From contig JAFGLF010000022.1 of assembly GCA_016928195.1 (NCBI GenBank), forward strand, positions 1 through 64,000: a stretch of DNA of 64,000 nt, written 5' to 3'. The notes under the pieces were generated by a model. It was not told the origin of the DNA, ran no database searches, and saw only the letters and a program-made list of their open reading frames with translations. The DNA is from Elusimicrobiota bacterium. Its GTDB lineage: Bacteria > Elusimicrobiota > UBA8919. Below, piece by piece: positions 35,213 to 42,663 of the stretch (positions are counted from its first letter, which is position 1; the number at the start of each line of letters is the position of its first letter). A program made the position numbers and the translations under genes.

Positions 35213-35301
35213 CCCCGAAGAATTTCATTTACGGGGTGTCAACCCTGCCTGTACCTAGTATGGTGCATGGTCAGTATATATTCCTGTGAGATTCTTCGGG
35301 G
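35213..35301. repeat. Long-range inverted repeat between divergent promoters
   Basis: Arms ccccgaagaat (35213-35223) and attcttcgggg (35291-35301) are perfectly complementary around 67 bases. A second tgtcaaccct occurs inside. A related caaccctgaagaatttcgtttac is seen at 26278-26300. Confidence 0.65.
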
Positions 35302-35339
35302 GCAATCAGATATAATTTGATTTACAATATCGAATTAAC

Positions 35340-35368
35340 TTGCTTTTATTAAGGAAAAGATATATAAT
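35340..35368 (+). promoter_or_regulatory. Promoter of the PilZ gene, probably leaderless
   Basis: TTGCTT, 17-base spacer, TATAAT at 35363-35368. Six bases separate it from the ATG. Confidence 0.75.
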
Positions 35369-35374
35369 TATAAC

Positions 35375-35752
35375 ATGTTTCAGGGTGAAGAGAAAAGAAA
35401 ATATATAAGAGTTATGCTGGATCTCCCGTGTAGATTTTCGTCTGTCGATTGTCCTTCCGGAGAAACGGAGGGCAAGATTATTGATTTGTCTTTGGGTGCA
35501 TTTGCTATTGAAACGTCAAGCGAGTTAACGATAGGTGAAAACCTTAAGTTTAATATGTCACTTCCCGGTGTCCAGGAATTTGAGTTTTCAGGTCAGGTCT
35601 TGAGGGAAGTCGGTGAACGGAAATACGCATTGAGGCTATCCAGGATTAGTCTCAGTAATAGAGCTAAACTCGGTAATTTCATATTGACGCGTCTTGAAGA
35701 GCATAATTATGTAATAAAAAAATTTCTAAAACGTAAAGACGCGGAAAACTAA
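35375..35752 (+). CDS. PilZ-domain c-di-GMP binding protein
   Basis: 125 residues, a single PilZ domain. The RKYIRV motif near residue 8 matches the RxxxR c-di-GMP clamp, and IDLSLGAFAIE matches D/NxSxxG except that the last Gly is Ala. It probably transmits c-di-GMP to a motility or surface target; no diguanylate cyclase is nearby. The predicted transcript begins at the ATG, so no ribosome site is expected. Confidence 0.85.
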   Translation: MFQGEEKRKYIRVMLDLPCRFSSVDCPSGETEGKIIDLSLGAFAIETSSELTIGENLKFNMSLPGVQEFEFSGQVLREVGERKYALRLSRISLSNRAKLGNFILTRLEEHNYVIKKFLKRKDAEN

Positions 35753-35756
35753 CATA

Positions 35757-35836
35757 AAACCAGATAGTAGATAGCAGATGACAGTAGTGTCTTTGCTTAA
35801 ATCTTCAATCTTAGATCTTAAATCTTACATCTGAAT
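35757..35836. repeat. Dyad word repeat before cinA
   Basis: Left words cagatagtagatagcagatga; right words aatcttcaatcttagatctt and taaatcttacatctg. It fills the PilZ-cinA gap and resembles family B in style. Confidence 0.5.
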
Positions 35837-35840
35837 CCGT

Positions 35841-37091
35841 ATGCATACTGAGATTATCTGTATTGGCTCAGAACTTCTTATTGGTTTTGTAAATAAAAAC
35901 AGTGCATATATTTCTGAAAAACTTGGAACTATAGGTTTAAAAGTTAGCCGTGAGATAAGTGTAGGCGACGATTTTGAAGAATTAAAAGATGTATTTGAAG
36001 AGGCTATAAAACGTTCCAATATAGTCATTGCCACGGGCGGATTAGGACCCACCTTTGACGACATAACCCGCGAAGTTATTTCTGAAGTAACGAATAAAAA
36101 ACTTATTTTTAATAAAAGTGTAATGAAATCGATTTCGGTACATTTTGTCCGCCGGCATTACCGTGGAAAAATACCGAAATCAAACGATAAACAGGCATAT
36201 GTCCTCGAGGGTGCGGAGATTTTACAAAATAGTATAGGCACAGCTCCGGGTCAGATACTGGAATCAAACGGTAAAATTATTGTTCTATTGCCTGGTCCTC
36301 CAGGAGAACTCAAACCGATGTTTGAAGCATCGGTTCTCCCTTATCTCAAAGAACGTTTTGAAAGAGGAATATTACGAACAAAGATTCTTCATACAACCGG
36401 TCTTCCCGAATCGTTTGTTAATGATAAAATTAAAAAAATAGTTGATATTGAACGTGAACTTGAAGGCGGGGAAATATCATTTACTATTCTATCGTCACCC
36501 GAGGGAGTCGATATAAAAATAATGGCTTCCGGCAGAGATGAGATGCTAATAGATAAAACGATTAAAAATTTAAAAGAGGAGTTTTACGGAATACTTGGTC
36601 AAGGAATTTACGGCGAAGATAATCAAACACTTGAAAGTGTGGTAGGTGAAATCTTTATAAGAAAGAGAAAAACTCTCGCGATTGCCGAAAGCTGTACCGG
36701 AGGATTGGTTGCGAATAGAATTACAAATGTACCCGGCAGTTCTTTATATTTTAAGGAAGCGGTTGTAACTTATTCCGATATAAGTAAAAAACGTATTTTA
36801 GGTATTGAGGAACAAACCCTTAATAAATATGGTGCTGTTTCAAAAGAAGTGGCATATGAGATGGCGGAAGGAATTAAAAAAAATGCCGGAACAAATTTCG
36901 GGCTTTCTATTACGGGAATTGCTGGTCCGAAGCCATCGTCGACAGGTAAGCCGGTAGGACTCGTTTATATTGGATTAGCTTCCGATAAGGATATAATTGT
37001 TAATCAGTTTAATTTTACTGGTACAAGAAAGGACATAAAAACCAGAATTTCAAATGCATCGCTTGACATTCTGAGAAAAAGTTTAATATAA
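35841..37091 (+). CDS. cinA: CinA family protein (nicotinamide-nucleotide amidase/competence-damage)
   Basis: 416 residues, full length. The N-terminal molybdopterin-binding-like domain has IGSELLIGFVNKNS and GGLGPTFDDITRE; the C-terminal amidohydrolase domain begins near 270 with LAIAESCTGGLVANRITNVPGSS and later SITGIAGPKPSSTGKPVGLVYIGLA. It cleaves nicotinamide mononucleotide and ADP-ribose in NAD recycling. Confidence 0.95.
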   Translation: MHTEIICIGSELLIGFVNKNSAYISEKLGTIGLKVSREISVGDDFEELKDVFEEAIKRSNIVIATGGLGPTFDDITREVISEVTNKKLIFNKSVMKSISVHFVRRHYRGKIPKSNDKQAYVLEGAEILQNSIGTAPGQILESNGKIIVLLPGPPGELKPMFEASVLPYLKERFERGILRTKILHTTGLPESFVNDKIKKIVDIERELEGGEISFTILSSPEGVDIKIMASGRDEMLIDKTIKNLKEEFYGILGQGIYGEDNQTLESVVGEIFIRKRKTLAIAESCTGGLVANRITNVPGSSLYFKEAVVTYSDISKKRILGIEEQTLNKYGAVSKEVAYEMAEGIKKNAGTNFGLSITGIAGPKPSSTGKPVGLVYIGLASDKDIIVNQFNFTGTRKDIKTRISNASLDILRKSLI

Positions 37092-37110
37092 TTAATAAAA
37101 TTCTTATTAT

Positions 37111-37185
37111 TGATTACAATGATTATTGAGAGAGATTACAGTGATTTTAATCACCGGAATCGCTTTTTTAAATCACTGTAATCAG
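37111..37185. repeat. Family C dyad repeat, copy 2
   Basis: Words tgattacaatgatt and gattacagtgatt on the left; aatcaccggaatc and aatcactgtaatcag on the right. Same design as 10523-10630. Confidence 0.75.
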
Positions 37186-37196
37186 ACAAATACATA

Positions 37197-37748
37197 ATGA
37201 GGCTGTTTATTGCCGTTAATATTAATGACGAAAATAAAAATAAAATCGTACAAATTCAAACAGGATTGAAAAACGATATTACAGATATAAAATGGGTTGA
37301 AAAGGAAAATTTACATCTGACATTGAAGTTTTTGGGTGAAGTTGCAGATGGCCGGCTGGATGCACTTAAAAAAAGAATAAAAGAAACCGGTTCTTTAACA
37401 AAAGATTTTGAAATAGATTTTTGTAATTTAGGTGTTTTTCCAAAAGAGACTTTTTCCAGGATTCTATGGATTGGTATAGATAAAGGACAGGATGGATTAA
37501 AGAGTCTTGCCCAGAAGCTTGAAGATTCTTTAGAAGCAGCTGGTTTTAAAAAAGAAAAGAGACCGTTTTCTGCACATTTGACTATTGGAAGGTTCAAAAA
37601 GCCTAAACCTTGTAAAATTTCCGGTCTTCCGTACAAGGAAGAGAAGTTTTCTGAAACTGTTGAAAAGATTTCCTTGGTTAAAAGTACTCTTACATCCAAA
37701 GGACCTATTTACGAAGTTATTGAGGGGTTTAAATTAGAAGGAAGATAA
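37197..37748 (+). CDS. thpR: RNA 2',3'-cyclic phosphodiesterase (LigT family)
   Basis: 183 residues with the two catalytic HxT motifs, HLTLKFLGEV (about 41) and HLTIGRFKKPK (about 127), typical of LigT/ThpR. It opens 2',3'-cyclic phosphates or ligates tRNA halves in vitro. It sits between cinA and the deacetylase, with family C repeat upstream. Confidence 0.93.
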   Translation: MRLFIAVNINDENKNKIVQIQTGLKNDITDIKWVEKENLHLTLKFLGEVADGRLDALKKRIKETGSLTKDFEIDFCNLGVFPKETFSRILWIGIDKGQDGLKSLAQKLEDSLEAAGFKKEKRPFSAHLTIGRFKKPKPCKISGLPYKEEKFSETVEKISLVKSTLTSKGPIYEVIEGFKLEGR

Positions 37749-37751
37749 AGA

Positions 37752-38444
37752 GTGTATAAAGCAAATAAAATAATTACAATACTTACTGTTTGTCATTTGT
37801 CATTTGTCATTTGTCATTTATTGCCTACTGCCTGCCTTTATGCTGAATATAAAGGTGAAGTATCTCTTACATTCCATGACGGCCCTAAACCACAGGCAAC
37901 TTCGAAATTGTTAAAGATTCTTAAAGATGCTGATGTAAAAGCTACGTTTTTTGTTGTTGGAAAGATGGTGGATAAATATCCCGAATTACTAAAAGCGATA
38001 TATGAAGACGGACATGAAATAGCAGGGCATACTTATAACCATAAAAATCTTACCAAGCTTTCTACAACTGAACTTATATCCGAACTTTCGAGAACCAGAT
38101 TGCTTATAAAAGAGGTTATAGGTGTTAATACATACCTTTATACACCTCCCGGAGGACAATATAACGAAAAGGTTATAAAAACGGCAAATTCATGCGGATA
38201 TAAAATGGCATTATGGTCGGTTTTTCCAGAGGATCATAGGAATCCATCCCCGATAATTTATGAAAAGGTTATTACTAATTCAAAGGATGGTAGTGTTGTT
38301 CTGCTTCATAATGGTCCCATGGATACCGTAGATGCATTGCCGAAAATTATAGAAAAGTTAAAAGCAAGGGGTTTTAAATTTGTAACCCTTTCTGAACTAC
38401 TTTCCAGAAATAAAGGAAAACACATTGTCTATCCTCGCAATTGA
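37752..38444 (+). CDS. Secreted polysaccharide deacetylase-like protein with altered catalytic motif
   Basis: 230 residues, NodB fold, signal peptide at 1-31. Motif 1 reads TFHDGP instead of TFDDGP: His replaces the Asp that acts as base. Motif 2 HTYNH is intact. Motif 3 is TPPGG where an Arg usually precedes. Motif 5 VVLLHNG keeps the His. It may have altered or no activity. The start is GTG, and the signal peptide core is encoded by gtcattt and ctgcctac repeats. The ruvX start overlaps its end. Confidence 0.85.
   Translation: MYKANKIITILTVCHLSFVICHLLPTACLYAEYKGEVSLTFHDGPKPQATSKLLKILKDADVKATFFVVGKMVDKYPELLKAIYEDGHEIAGHTYNHKNLTKLSTTELISELSRTRLLIKEVIGVNTYLYTPPGGQYNEKVIKTANSCGYKMALWSVFPEDHRNPSPIIYEKVITNSKDGSVVLLHNGPMDTVDALPKIIEKLKARGFKFVTLSELLSRNKGKHIVYPRN
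37790..37835. repeat. Tandem gtcattt and family D repeat in a signal peptide
   Basis: Four tandem units of gtcattt are followed by attgcctactgcctgcc. It encodes CHLSFVICHLLPTACL of the deacetylase signal. Confidence 0.8.
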
Positions 38445-38823
38445 TTACGGAAAAAAACGAATAGGTCTTGCAGTTTGTTCGACGAGCATACCTACTCCGC
38501 TTAAACCCATCTTAACTGAAAGTACGGATGAAATCCTGTTAAAGATCTCAGAAATAATAAACGAATATTCGGTTTCCGAAGTGGTGATTGGTCTTCCGCT
38601 TAATATGAATGATACTGAGGGAGAAATGGCAACCGAAGTAAGAAAATTTGCATCTAAAATAGAGAAGAAGTTTGGTTTAAAGATCGTTTTTGCCGATGAA
38701 CGTCTTACATCAAAAGAAGCAGAAAAAAAATTAGCAGAAACGGAAAAGAGCTGGCGTAAAAGAAAAGGAAAAATAGACAGCGCCGCTGCTTGTCTTATAT
38801 TAAAAAGTTATCTGGAAAGATGA
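38425..38823 (+). CDS. ruvX: RuvX/YqgF Holliday-junction-resolvase fold protein
   Basis: 132 residues. ILAIDYGKKRIGLAV gives the RNase-H-like Asp, VIGLPLNMNDTEG and FADERLTSKEAE the other conserved blocks. Family members mature pre-16S rRNA. TTG start with aaagga eight bases upstream, inside the end of the deacetylase gene. The stop overlaps the mltG ATG. Confidence 0.95.
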   Translation: MSILAIDYGKKRIGLAVCSTSIPTPLKPILTESTDEILLKISEIINEYSVSEVVIGLPLNMNDTEGEMATEVRKFASKIEKKFGLKIVFADERLTSKEAEKKLAETEKSWRKRKGKIDSAAACLILKSYLER

Positions 38824-39770
38824 AACCTAAAGATAAATTATATAAAGTTGTTCCCGGTATCGTTGTAGTAATAATCATAGTTTTAATACTTGGGCTGACC
38901 CGTCCGGAGTATCAGGAGGTATTTGTAAAAGTACCTCACGGGTTAACACCTATAAAGATTGCAGAGATTCTGAAAAAAGAAAAGATTATCAGAAGTAAAA
39001 ATATTTTTCTGACACTTGTATGGCTTACTAGAACCGAGAAAAAATTTAAACCAGGTATCTATAAATTAAATAATAAAATGTCAAATTTTACCATTCTTAG
39101 AGACATTGTTAAAGGCAATACTTATAAAATAAAGATTACAGTACCTGAAGGATTTTTGTCTAAGGAAATAGCGGAACTTCTGGAGGATAAAGGTATATGC
39201 AGCGAGAAAGAATTCCTGAAGATAGTAAAGAATAAAAAACTTGAAGGTTATCTTTTCCCGGAGACATATTTTTTTGAACCAAATTCGAAAGAGGAGGATA
39301 TCGCAGAAGCATTTAACAGTCAGTTCGGGAAAATTTTTACAAATGGTTTTTCAAAAAGAGCAAGAGAACTTGGAATGACAGATAAGGATGTAGTAGTACT
39401 TGCTTCGATAATTGAAAAAGAGGCAAAAAGGGATGAAGAGAGGCCATTGATTTCTGCGGTATTTCATAATCGTTTAAAGAAAAGATGGAATCTTGAGTCG
39501 TGTGCTACCGTTTTATATGCGCTTGGAAAACATAAAGAGTTTTTGACATATAAGGATCTTGAAATTGATTCGCCGTTTAATACATACATCAACCCGGGCC
39601 TCCCGCCGGCGCCGATCAGCAATCCCGGGTTTGCTTCTATAAAAGCCGCACTTTATCCTGCTTCGACCGACGATATGTTTTTTGTTGCAGATGGTTCGGG
39701 AACTCACAAGTTTTCTAAATATGCCGAAGAGCACAATTCAAAGAAAAGGCAAAGAAAAAAGAAAAGGTAA
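38820..39770 (+). CDS. mltG: Endolytic transglycosylase MltG (YceG)
   Basis: About 316 residues: one N-terminal membrane helix (VVPGIVVVIIIVLILGL), a LysM-like domain, then the YceG core with VVLASIIEKEAKRDEERPLISAVFHNRL (Glu of EKEA is catalytic), and SPFNTYINPGLPPAPISNPG. It cuts growing glycan strands. I chose the ATG at 38820, which overlaps the ruvX stop. A hairpin follows the gene. Confidence 0.95.
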   Translation: MKPKDKLYKVVPGIVVVIIIVLILGLTRPEYQEVFVKVPHGLTPIKIAEILKKEKIIRSKNIFLTLVWLTRTEKKFKPGIYKLNNKMSNFTILRDIVKGNTYKIKITVPEGFLSKEIAELLEDKGICSEKEFLKIVKNKKLEGYLFPETYFFEPNSKEEDIAEAFNSQFGKIFTNGFSKRARELGMTDKDVVVLASIIEKEAKRDEERPLISAVFHNRLKKRWNLESCATVLYALGKHKEFLTYKDLEIDSPFNTYINPGLPPAPISNPGFASIKAALYPASTDDMFFVADGSGTHKFSKYAEEHNSKKRQRKKKR

Positions 39771-39788
39771 TAGAAATAAATAGGGTAA

Positions 39789-39825
39789 ACCCCCACACCA
39801 ACGGTCAGTCTGTTGGTGTGGGGGT
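39789..39825. terminator. 37-base perfect-stem hairpin after mltG (twin of 62071)
   Basis: A 14-base-pair stem (acccccacaccaac with its complement) and a nine-base loop ggtcagtct. It has no T-run, but its place between mltG and the sigma gene suits a terminator. Confidence 0.65.
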
Positions 39826-39856
39826 AAACCAAAACCTGTCTGATGCGTCTATATAT

Positions 39857-40378
39857 ATGAGAGTGGAAAATAGCTTCGAAGAAATTATCGAAAAATACCA
39901 GCAAAAGATTTATAAAATAGTTTTTTCGTTTATAAACAATGAAACAGATACTGATGATATTGTGCAGCAAACATTTGTAAATGCATTTAAAGGATATAAA
40001 CATTTTAAAGGTAAAGCATCGGTTGAAACATGGCTTATAAGGATTGCTGTAAATAATGTAAAAAGTTTTTTCCGGAAAAAGAAATTTTTGTCACTTTTTT
40101 ATATTTTCGGCGATCAGGAGATCCCGGTTGATATTAAAGATGGTTCTCCAAGTGTTGAGAGTGTGGTTGAGAATAAAATGATTTCAAAAGCGGTAAATAA
40201 AGCAATCGAGCAACTTCCCAGCCGCCAGAAAGAGGTTTTTATATTAAAGCATATAGATGGTCTTTCAATATCCGAAATAGCACAAATATTGGATATAGCG
40301 GAAGGCAGTATAAAGGCAAATATATTTAAAGCGGTTAATAATTTAAGAAAGTCGCTCGGAGGTGTTTATGAAGTGTAG
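39857..40378 (+). CDS. ECF-type RNA polymerase sigma factor
   Basis: About 173 residues. Region 2 is near FEEIIEKYQQKIYKIVFSFI and DTDDIVQQTFVNAFKGY; region 4 has the helix-turn-helix block LPSRQKEVFILKHIDGLSISEIAQIL. The next gene is a zinc-finger anti-sigma, so it is presumably held at the membrane. The ATG at 39857 avoids starting inside the hairpin; the frame is open further upstream. No ribosome site is seen. Confidence 0.93.
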   Translation: MRVENSFEEIIEKYQQKIYKIVFSFINNETDTDDIVQQTFVNAFKGYKHFKGKASVETWLIRIAVNNVKSFFRKKKFLSLFYIFGDQEIPVDIKDGSPSVESVVENKMISKAVNKAIEQLPSRQKEVFILKHIDGLSISEIAQILDIAEGSIKANIFKAVNNLRKSLGGVYEV

Positions 40379-40799
40379 CGAGATAAGAAACGATATATAT
40401 TTTTATATAAAAAACGAACTTGAGCCTTCTATGCAAATAAAGGTTAAAGAACATATTATAAACTGTCCGTCATGCCAGAAATTAGTTAAGGAATTTTCGG
40501 AGACACTTGAAACTGTTGATAGAAATGTTATTACGGTTCCGGAAAAGAACCGGAGTTTGCTTATAGATAGGATTTCGGAAAAAATTTATCAGCAGCATCG
40601 GTTTAAAGTTTTAAAGCCTGCTATAGCATTTGCTTTAAGTCTGTTTATTTTTGTTTTTGGCTATCAGTACTATAAACTTAATCAATTGCGGAATGGTGAG
40701 AATGGGGCTGAAGTTGCTCAGGATAGTGCTATATTTTCTGAAACGGAAGAATTGGTTGCGTATTTAACGGATTTTGACATACCGGAGTTATATCAATAA
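40368..40799 (+). CDS. Zinc-finger anti-sigma factor (membrane)
   Basis: About 143 residues. An HxxxCxxC zinc motif (HIINCPSC, near 31-38) precedes a membrane helix near 85-103. It should bind the sigma factor in the cytoplasm and sense envelope stress through its outer tail. The ATG has ggagg five bases upstream, inside the sigma gene end. Confidence 0.9.
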   Translation: MKCSEIRNDIYFYIKNELEPSMQIKVKEHIINCPSCQKLVKEFSETLETVDRNVITVPEKNRSLLIDRISEKIYQQHRFKVLKPAIAFALSLFIFVFGYQYYKLNQLRNGENGAEVAQDSAIFSETEELVAYLTDFDIPELYQ

Positions 40800-40801
40800 A
40801 A

Positions 40802-40870
40802 GACAAGCACCAAATAACAAGCACCAAGCATCAAATAATTTGGAACTTGGAATTTAAGATTTGGGATTTG
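40802..40870. repeat. Dyad word repeat before the Spy-like gene
   Basis: Left words caagcaccaaata and caagcaccaagc; right words atttggaacttggaatt and tttgggattt. Same design as the other dyad families. Confidence 0.55.
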
Positions 40871-40887
40871 TCGTTAATGGGGGGCTT

Positions 40888-41430
40888 ATGAAAAGGATCA
40901 TTTGTTTTATGGTTGTTTGTTTGATGTTGGGAACAGTACCGGTTTTTGCGGAAATGACATGTCCCATGGATGGAATGAAGGATAAACCTAAGGATGGGAT
41001 GATGTTCGGTAAAGGAATGAAAGGTAAGAAAGGTAAGAAAGGTAAGGAGGATTGCGGGCTTAGTAATGTGGAGAGGTATCTTAAGCTAAAAGAAGAACTG
41101 GAACTTACTGATGAGCAGGTAAAAATGCTTGAGAAAATCAAATTGGATTATGAAAAGGATAATATAAAGCGTGAAGCAGACATAAAGATTATACGATTAG
41201 ACTTAATTGAAGATTTTTGCAAGGATAAACCTGATTTTGATGCTGCACGTGCAAAGGTTAAAAAGATTTTTGCGCTTTATCTGGAATCAAAACTTGTGAC
41301 AATTGATGCACGTGAAAAAGGTTATAATGTTCTTACTGAAGGACAGAAAGAAAAAGATTTACAGTTTAAAAAAGAAAGAAAAGGGAAATGGATGAAGAAT
41401 AAAAAAGATAAAAAGAAAGATAAAAAATAA
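40888..41430 (+). CDS. Spy/CpxP-like periplasmic stress protein
   Basis: About 180 residues: a signal peptide (IICFMVVCLMLGTVPVFA), a Met/Lys/Gly-rich stretch (MDGMKDKPKDGMMFGKGMKG), a helical core with the LTxxQ-like motif LTDEQVKMLEKI, and a very basic tail. LTxxQ proteins are periplasmic chaperones or metal-stress proteins. As third gene after a sigma/anti-sigma pair it is probably a target or sensor of that system. The ATG at 40888 follows gggggg. Confidence 0.8.
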   Translation: MKRIICFMVVCLMLGTVPVFAEMTCPMDGMKDKPKDGMMFGKGMKGKKGKKGKEDCGLSNVERYLKLKEELELTDEQVKMLEKIKLDYEKDNIKREADIKIIRLDLIEDFCKDKPDFDAARAKVKKIFALYLESKLVTIDAREKGYNVLTEGQKEKDLQFKKERKGKWMKNKKDKKKDKK

Positions 41431-41463
41431 GTAAACAATTCGGAATTTACTAGTGCAATTTAT

Positions 41464-41501
41464 CCCACCGTCCTTATATGTTTTATTATCTGGACGGTGG
41501 G
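41464..41501 (+). terminator. Hairpin after the Spy-like gene
   Basis: A ten-base-pair stem (cccaccgtcc with its complement), an 18-base loop, then gctttt. It fits a rho-independent terminator, though the T-run is short. Confidence 0.65.
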
Positions 41502-41549
41502 GCTTTTGTCAATAAATATAAAGAGAGATGTTTAGAAAGGGAGGATTGT

Positions 41550-42008
41550 GTGATTAAGAAGTTGGTGTGCATTGTTGCAGTACTTTTACTATGTGTCTCA
41601 ACAATACTTGTATTGGCTGAGACAGATGAAACCAGAGATATTTTTAAAGAAGGTATAGAATATACCAAACAGGGTAAGTATGACCAGGCTATCCAGAAAT
41701 TTACTCAGGTAATTACAAATGATAAAGATTATGCAAATGCATATTTAGCTTTAGGTATTGTATATATTAATAAAAAAATGGAAAGTGAGGCGGTTGAGTT
41801 GTTGGAAAAAGCGGTAATGTTGGATCCGGATAATAAAAAGACATATTTTATTTTAGCAAGACTCTATGAAAAAGTAGAAAAAGAACAGAAAGCGATTCAG
41901 GCCTGGGAAAAATATCTTACTCTGAATCCTGATAAAAAGCATATTGAAATAGCAAAGAAACATTTAAAAAGATTACGGAATAAAAATGAATTTAAAAATA
42001 ATAAATAA
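41550..42008 (+). CDS. Secreted TPR protein
   Basis: 152 residues: signal peptide (CIVAVLLLCVSTILVLA) then three TPR repeats (GIEYTKQGKYDQAIQKF, AYLALGIVYINKKMESEAV, TYFILARLYEKVEKEQKAI). I chose the GTG at 41550 with gggagga upstream; the frame continues back into the hairpin. It is probably periplasmic and leads the efflux operon. It overlaps the next gene by 23 bases. Confidence 0.8.
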   Translation: MIKKLVCIVAVLLLCVSTILVLAETDETRDIFKEGIEYTKQGKYDQAIQKFTQVITNDKDYANAYLALGIVYINKKMESEAVELLEKAVMLDPDNKKTYFILARLYEKVEKEQKAIQAWEKYLTLNPDKKHIEIAKKHLKRLRNKNEFKNNK

Positions 42009-42651
42009 TAAAATTAATCCAATAAAAGATAGAATAGGTTTTATCTTATCTTTCATTATCGTTTTTTCGGTTTGTATTTTTTTTACAGGGTGCGGTCCGA
42101 AAGTGGCGATTAGAAGAGATTATGACTTTAGTAACGTTGTACGGGTAGGCGTTTTAAAATTTGATAGCTCTCAGGTCCAATTTTTGTCTTCTTATGACCC
42201 CGGAAATGCGGTGGCGGACGAGTTTGTGTTTCAATTGATAGATAGAGGTATAAAGGTCATAGAACGTTCCCGCATTGAAAATATAATCGAAGAACATAAT
42301 CTCTGGAAAAGCGGGAATATAGACCCTGCAACAATAAAGGAGATGGGAAAAATTCTAGGTGTAGATGCGTTAATTATGGGCACTGTAACAAGATATATAG
42401 AAGATAAGAAAGAAAGAATATACATTAAGGACGATAACGGAGATCTCAAGGAAGAAATTTTTTTAGTAGAGGCAGAAGTCGGTATCAGTGCAAGAATGGT
42501 AGATGTTGTGACTGGTGAGGTTGTTTGGGCCGGTACGTATGTATATGATTCTTTTTATACAGAATCTGCTATAAGACAGGCCGTCAGCGGTATACTTGAT
42601 TCTTTGAAGAAAATATGGTTTTTCGATGATAAAGCAAAAAATAGATTGTAA
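41986..42651 (+). CDS. CsgG-like lipoprotein
   Basis: 221 residues. A long signal ends with lipobox FTGCGPK, then a CsgG/GNA1162-like domain: VRVGVLKFDSS, GIKVIERSRIENIIEEHN and ALIMGTVTRY, ending with MVDVVTGEVVWAGTYV. Related proteins are outer-membrane-associated lipoproteins with secretion or assembly roles. The place before TolC suggests a role in efflux assembly, by inference. Confidence 0.82.
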   Translation: MNLKIINNKINPIKDRIGFILSFIIVFSVCIFFTGCGPKVAIRRDYDFSNVVRVGVLKFDSSQVQFLSSYDPGNAVADEFVFQLIDRGIKVIERSRIENIIEEHNLWKSGNIDPATIKEMGKILGVDALIMGTVTRYIEDKKERIYIKDDNGDLKEEIFLVEAEVGISARMVDVVTGEVVWAGTYVYDSFYTESAIRQAVSGILDSLKKIWFFDDKAKNRL

Positions 42652-42663
42652 AAATTATGGATT

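Noticed and set aside
39818-39856. Earlier start for the ECF sigma factor
   Set aside because: It would begin inside the stem of the 39789 hairpin and adds residues not typical of the family.
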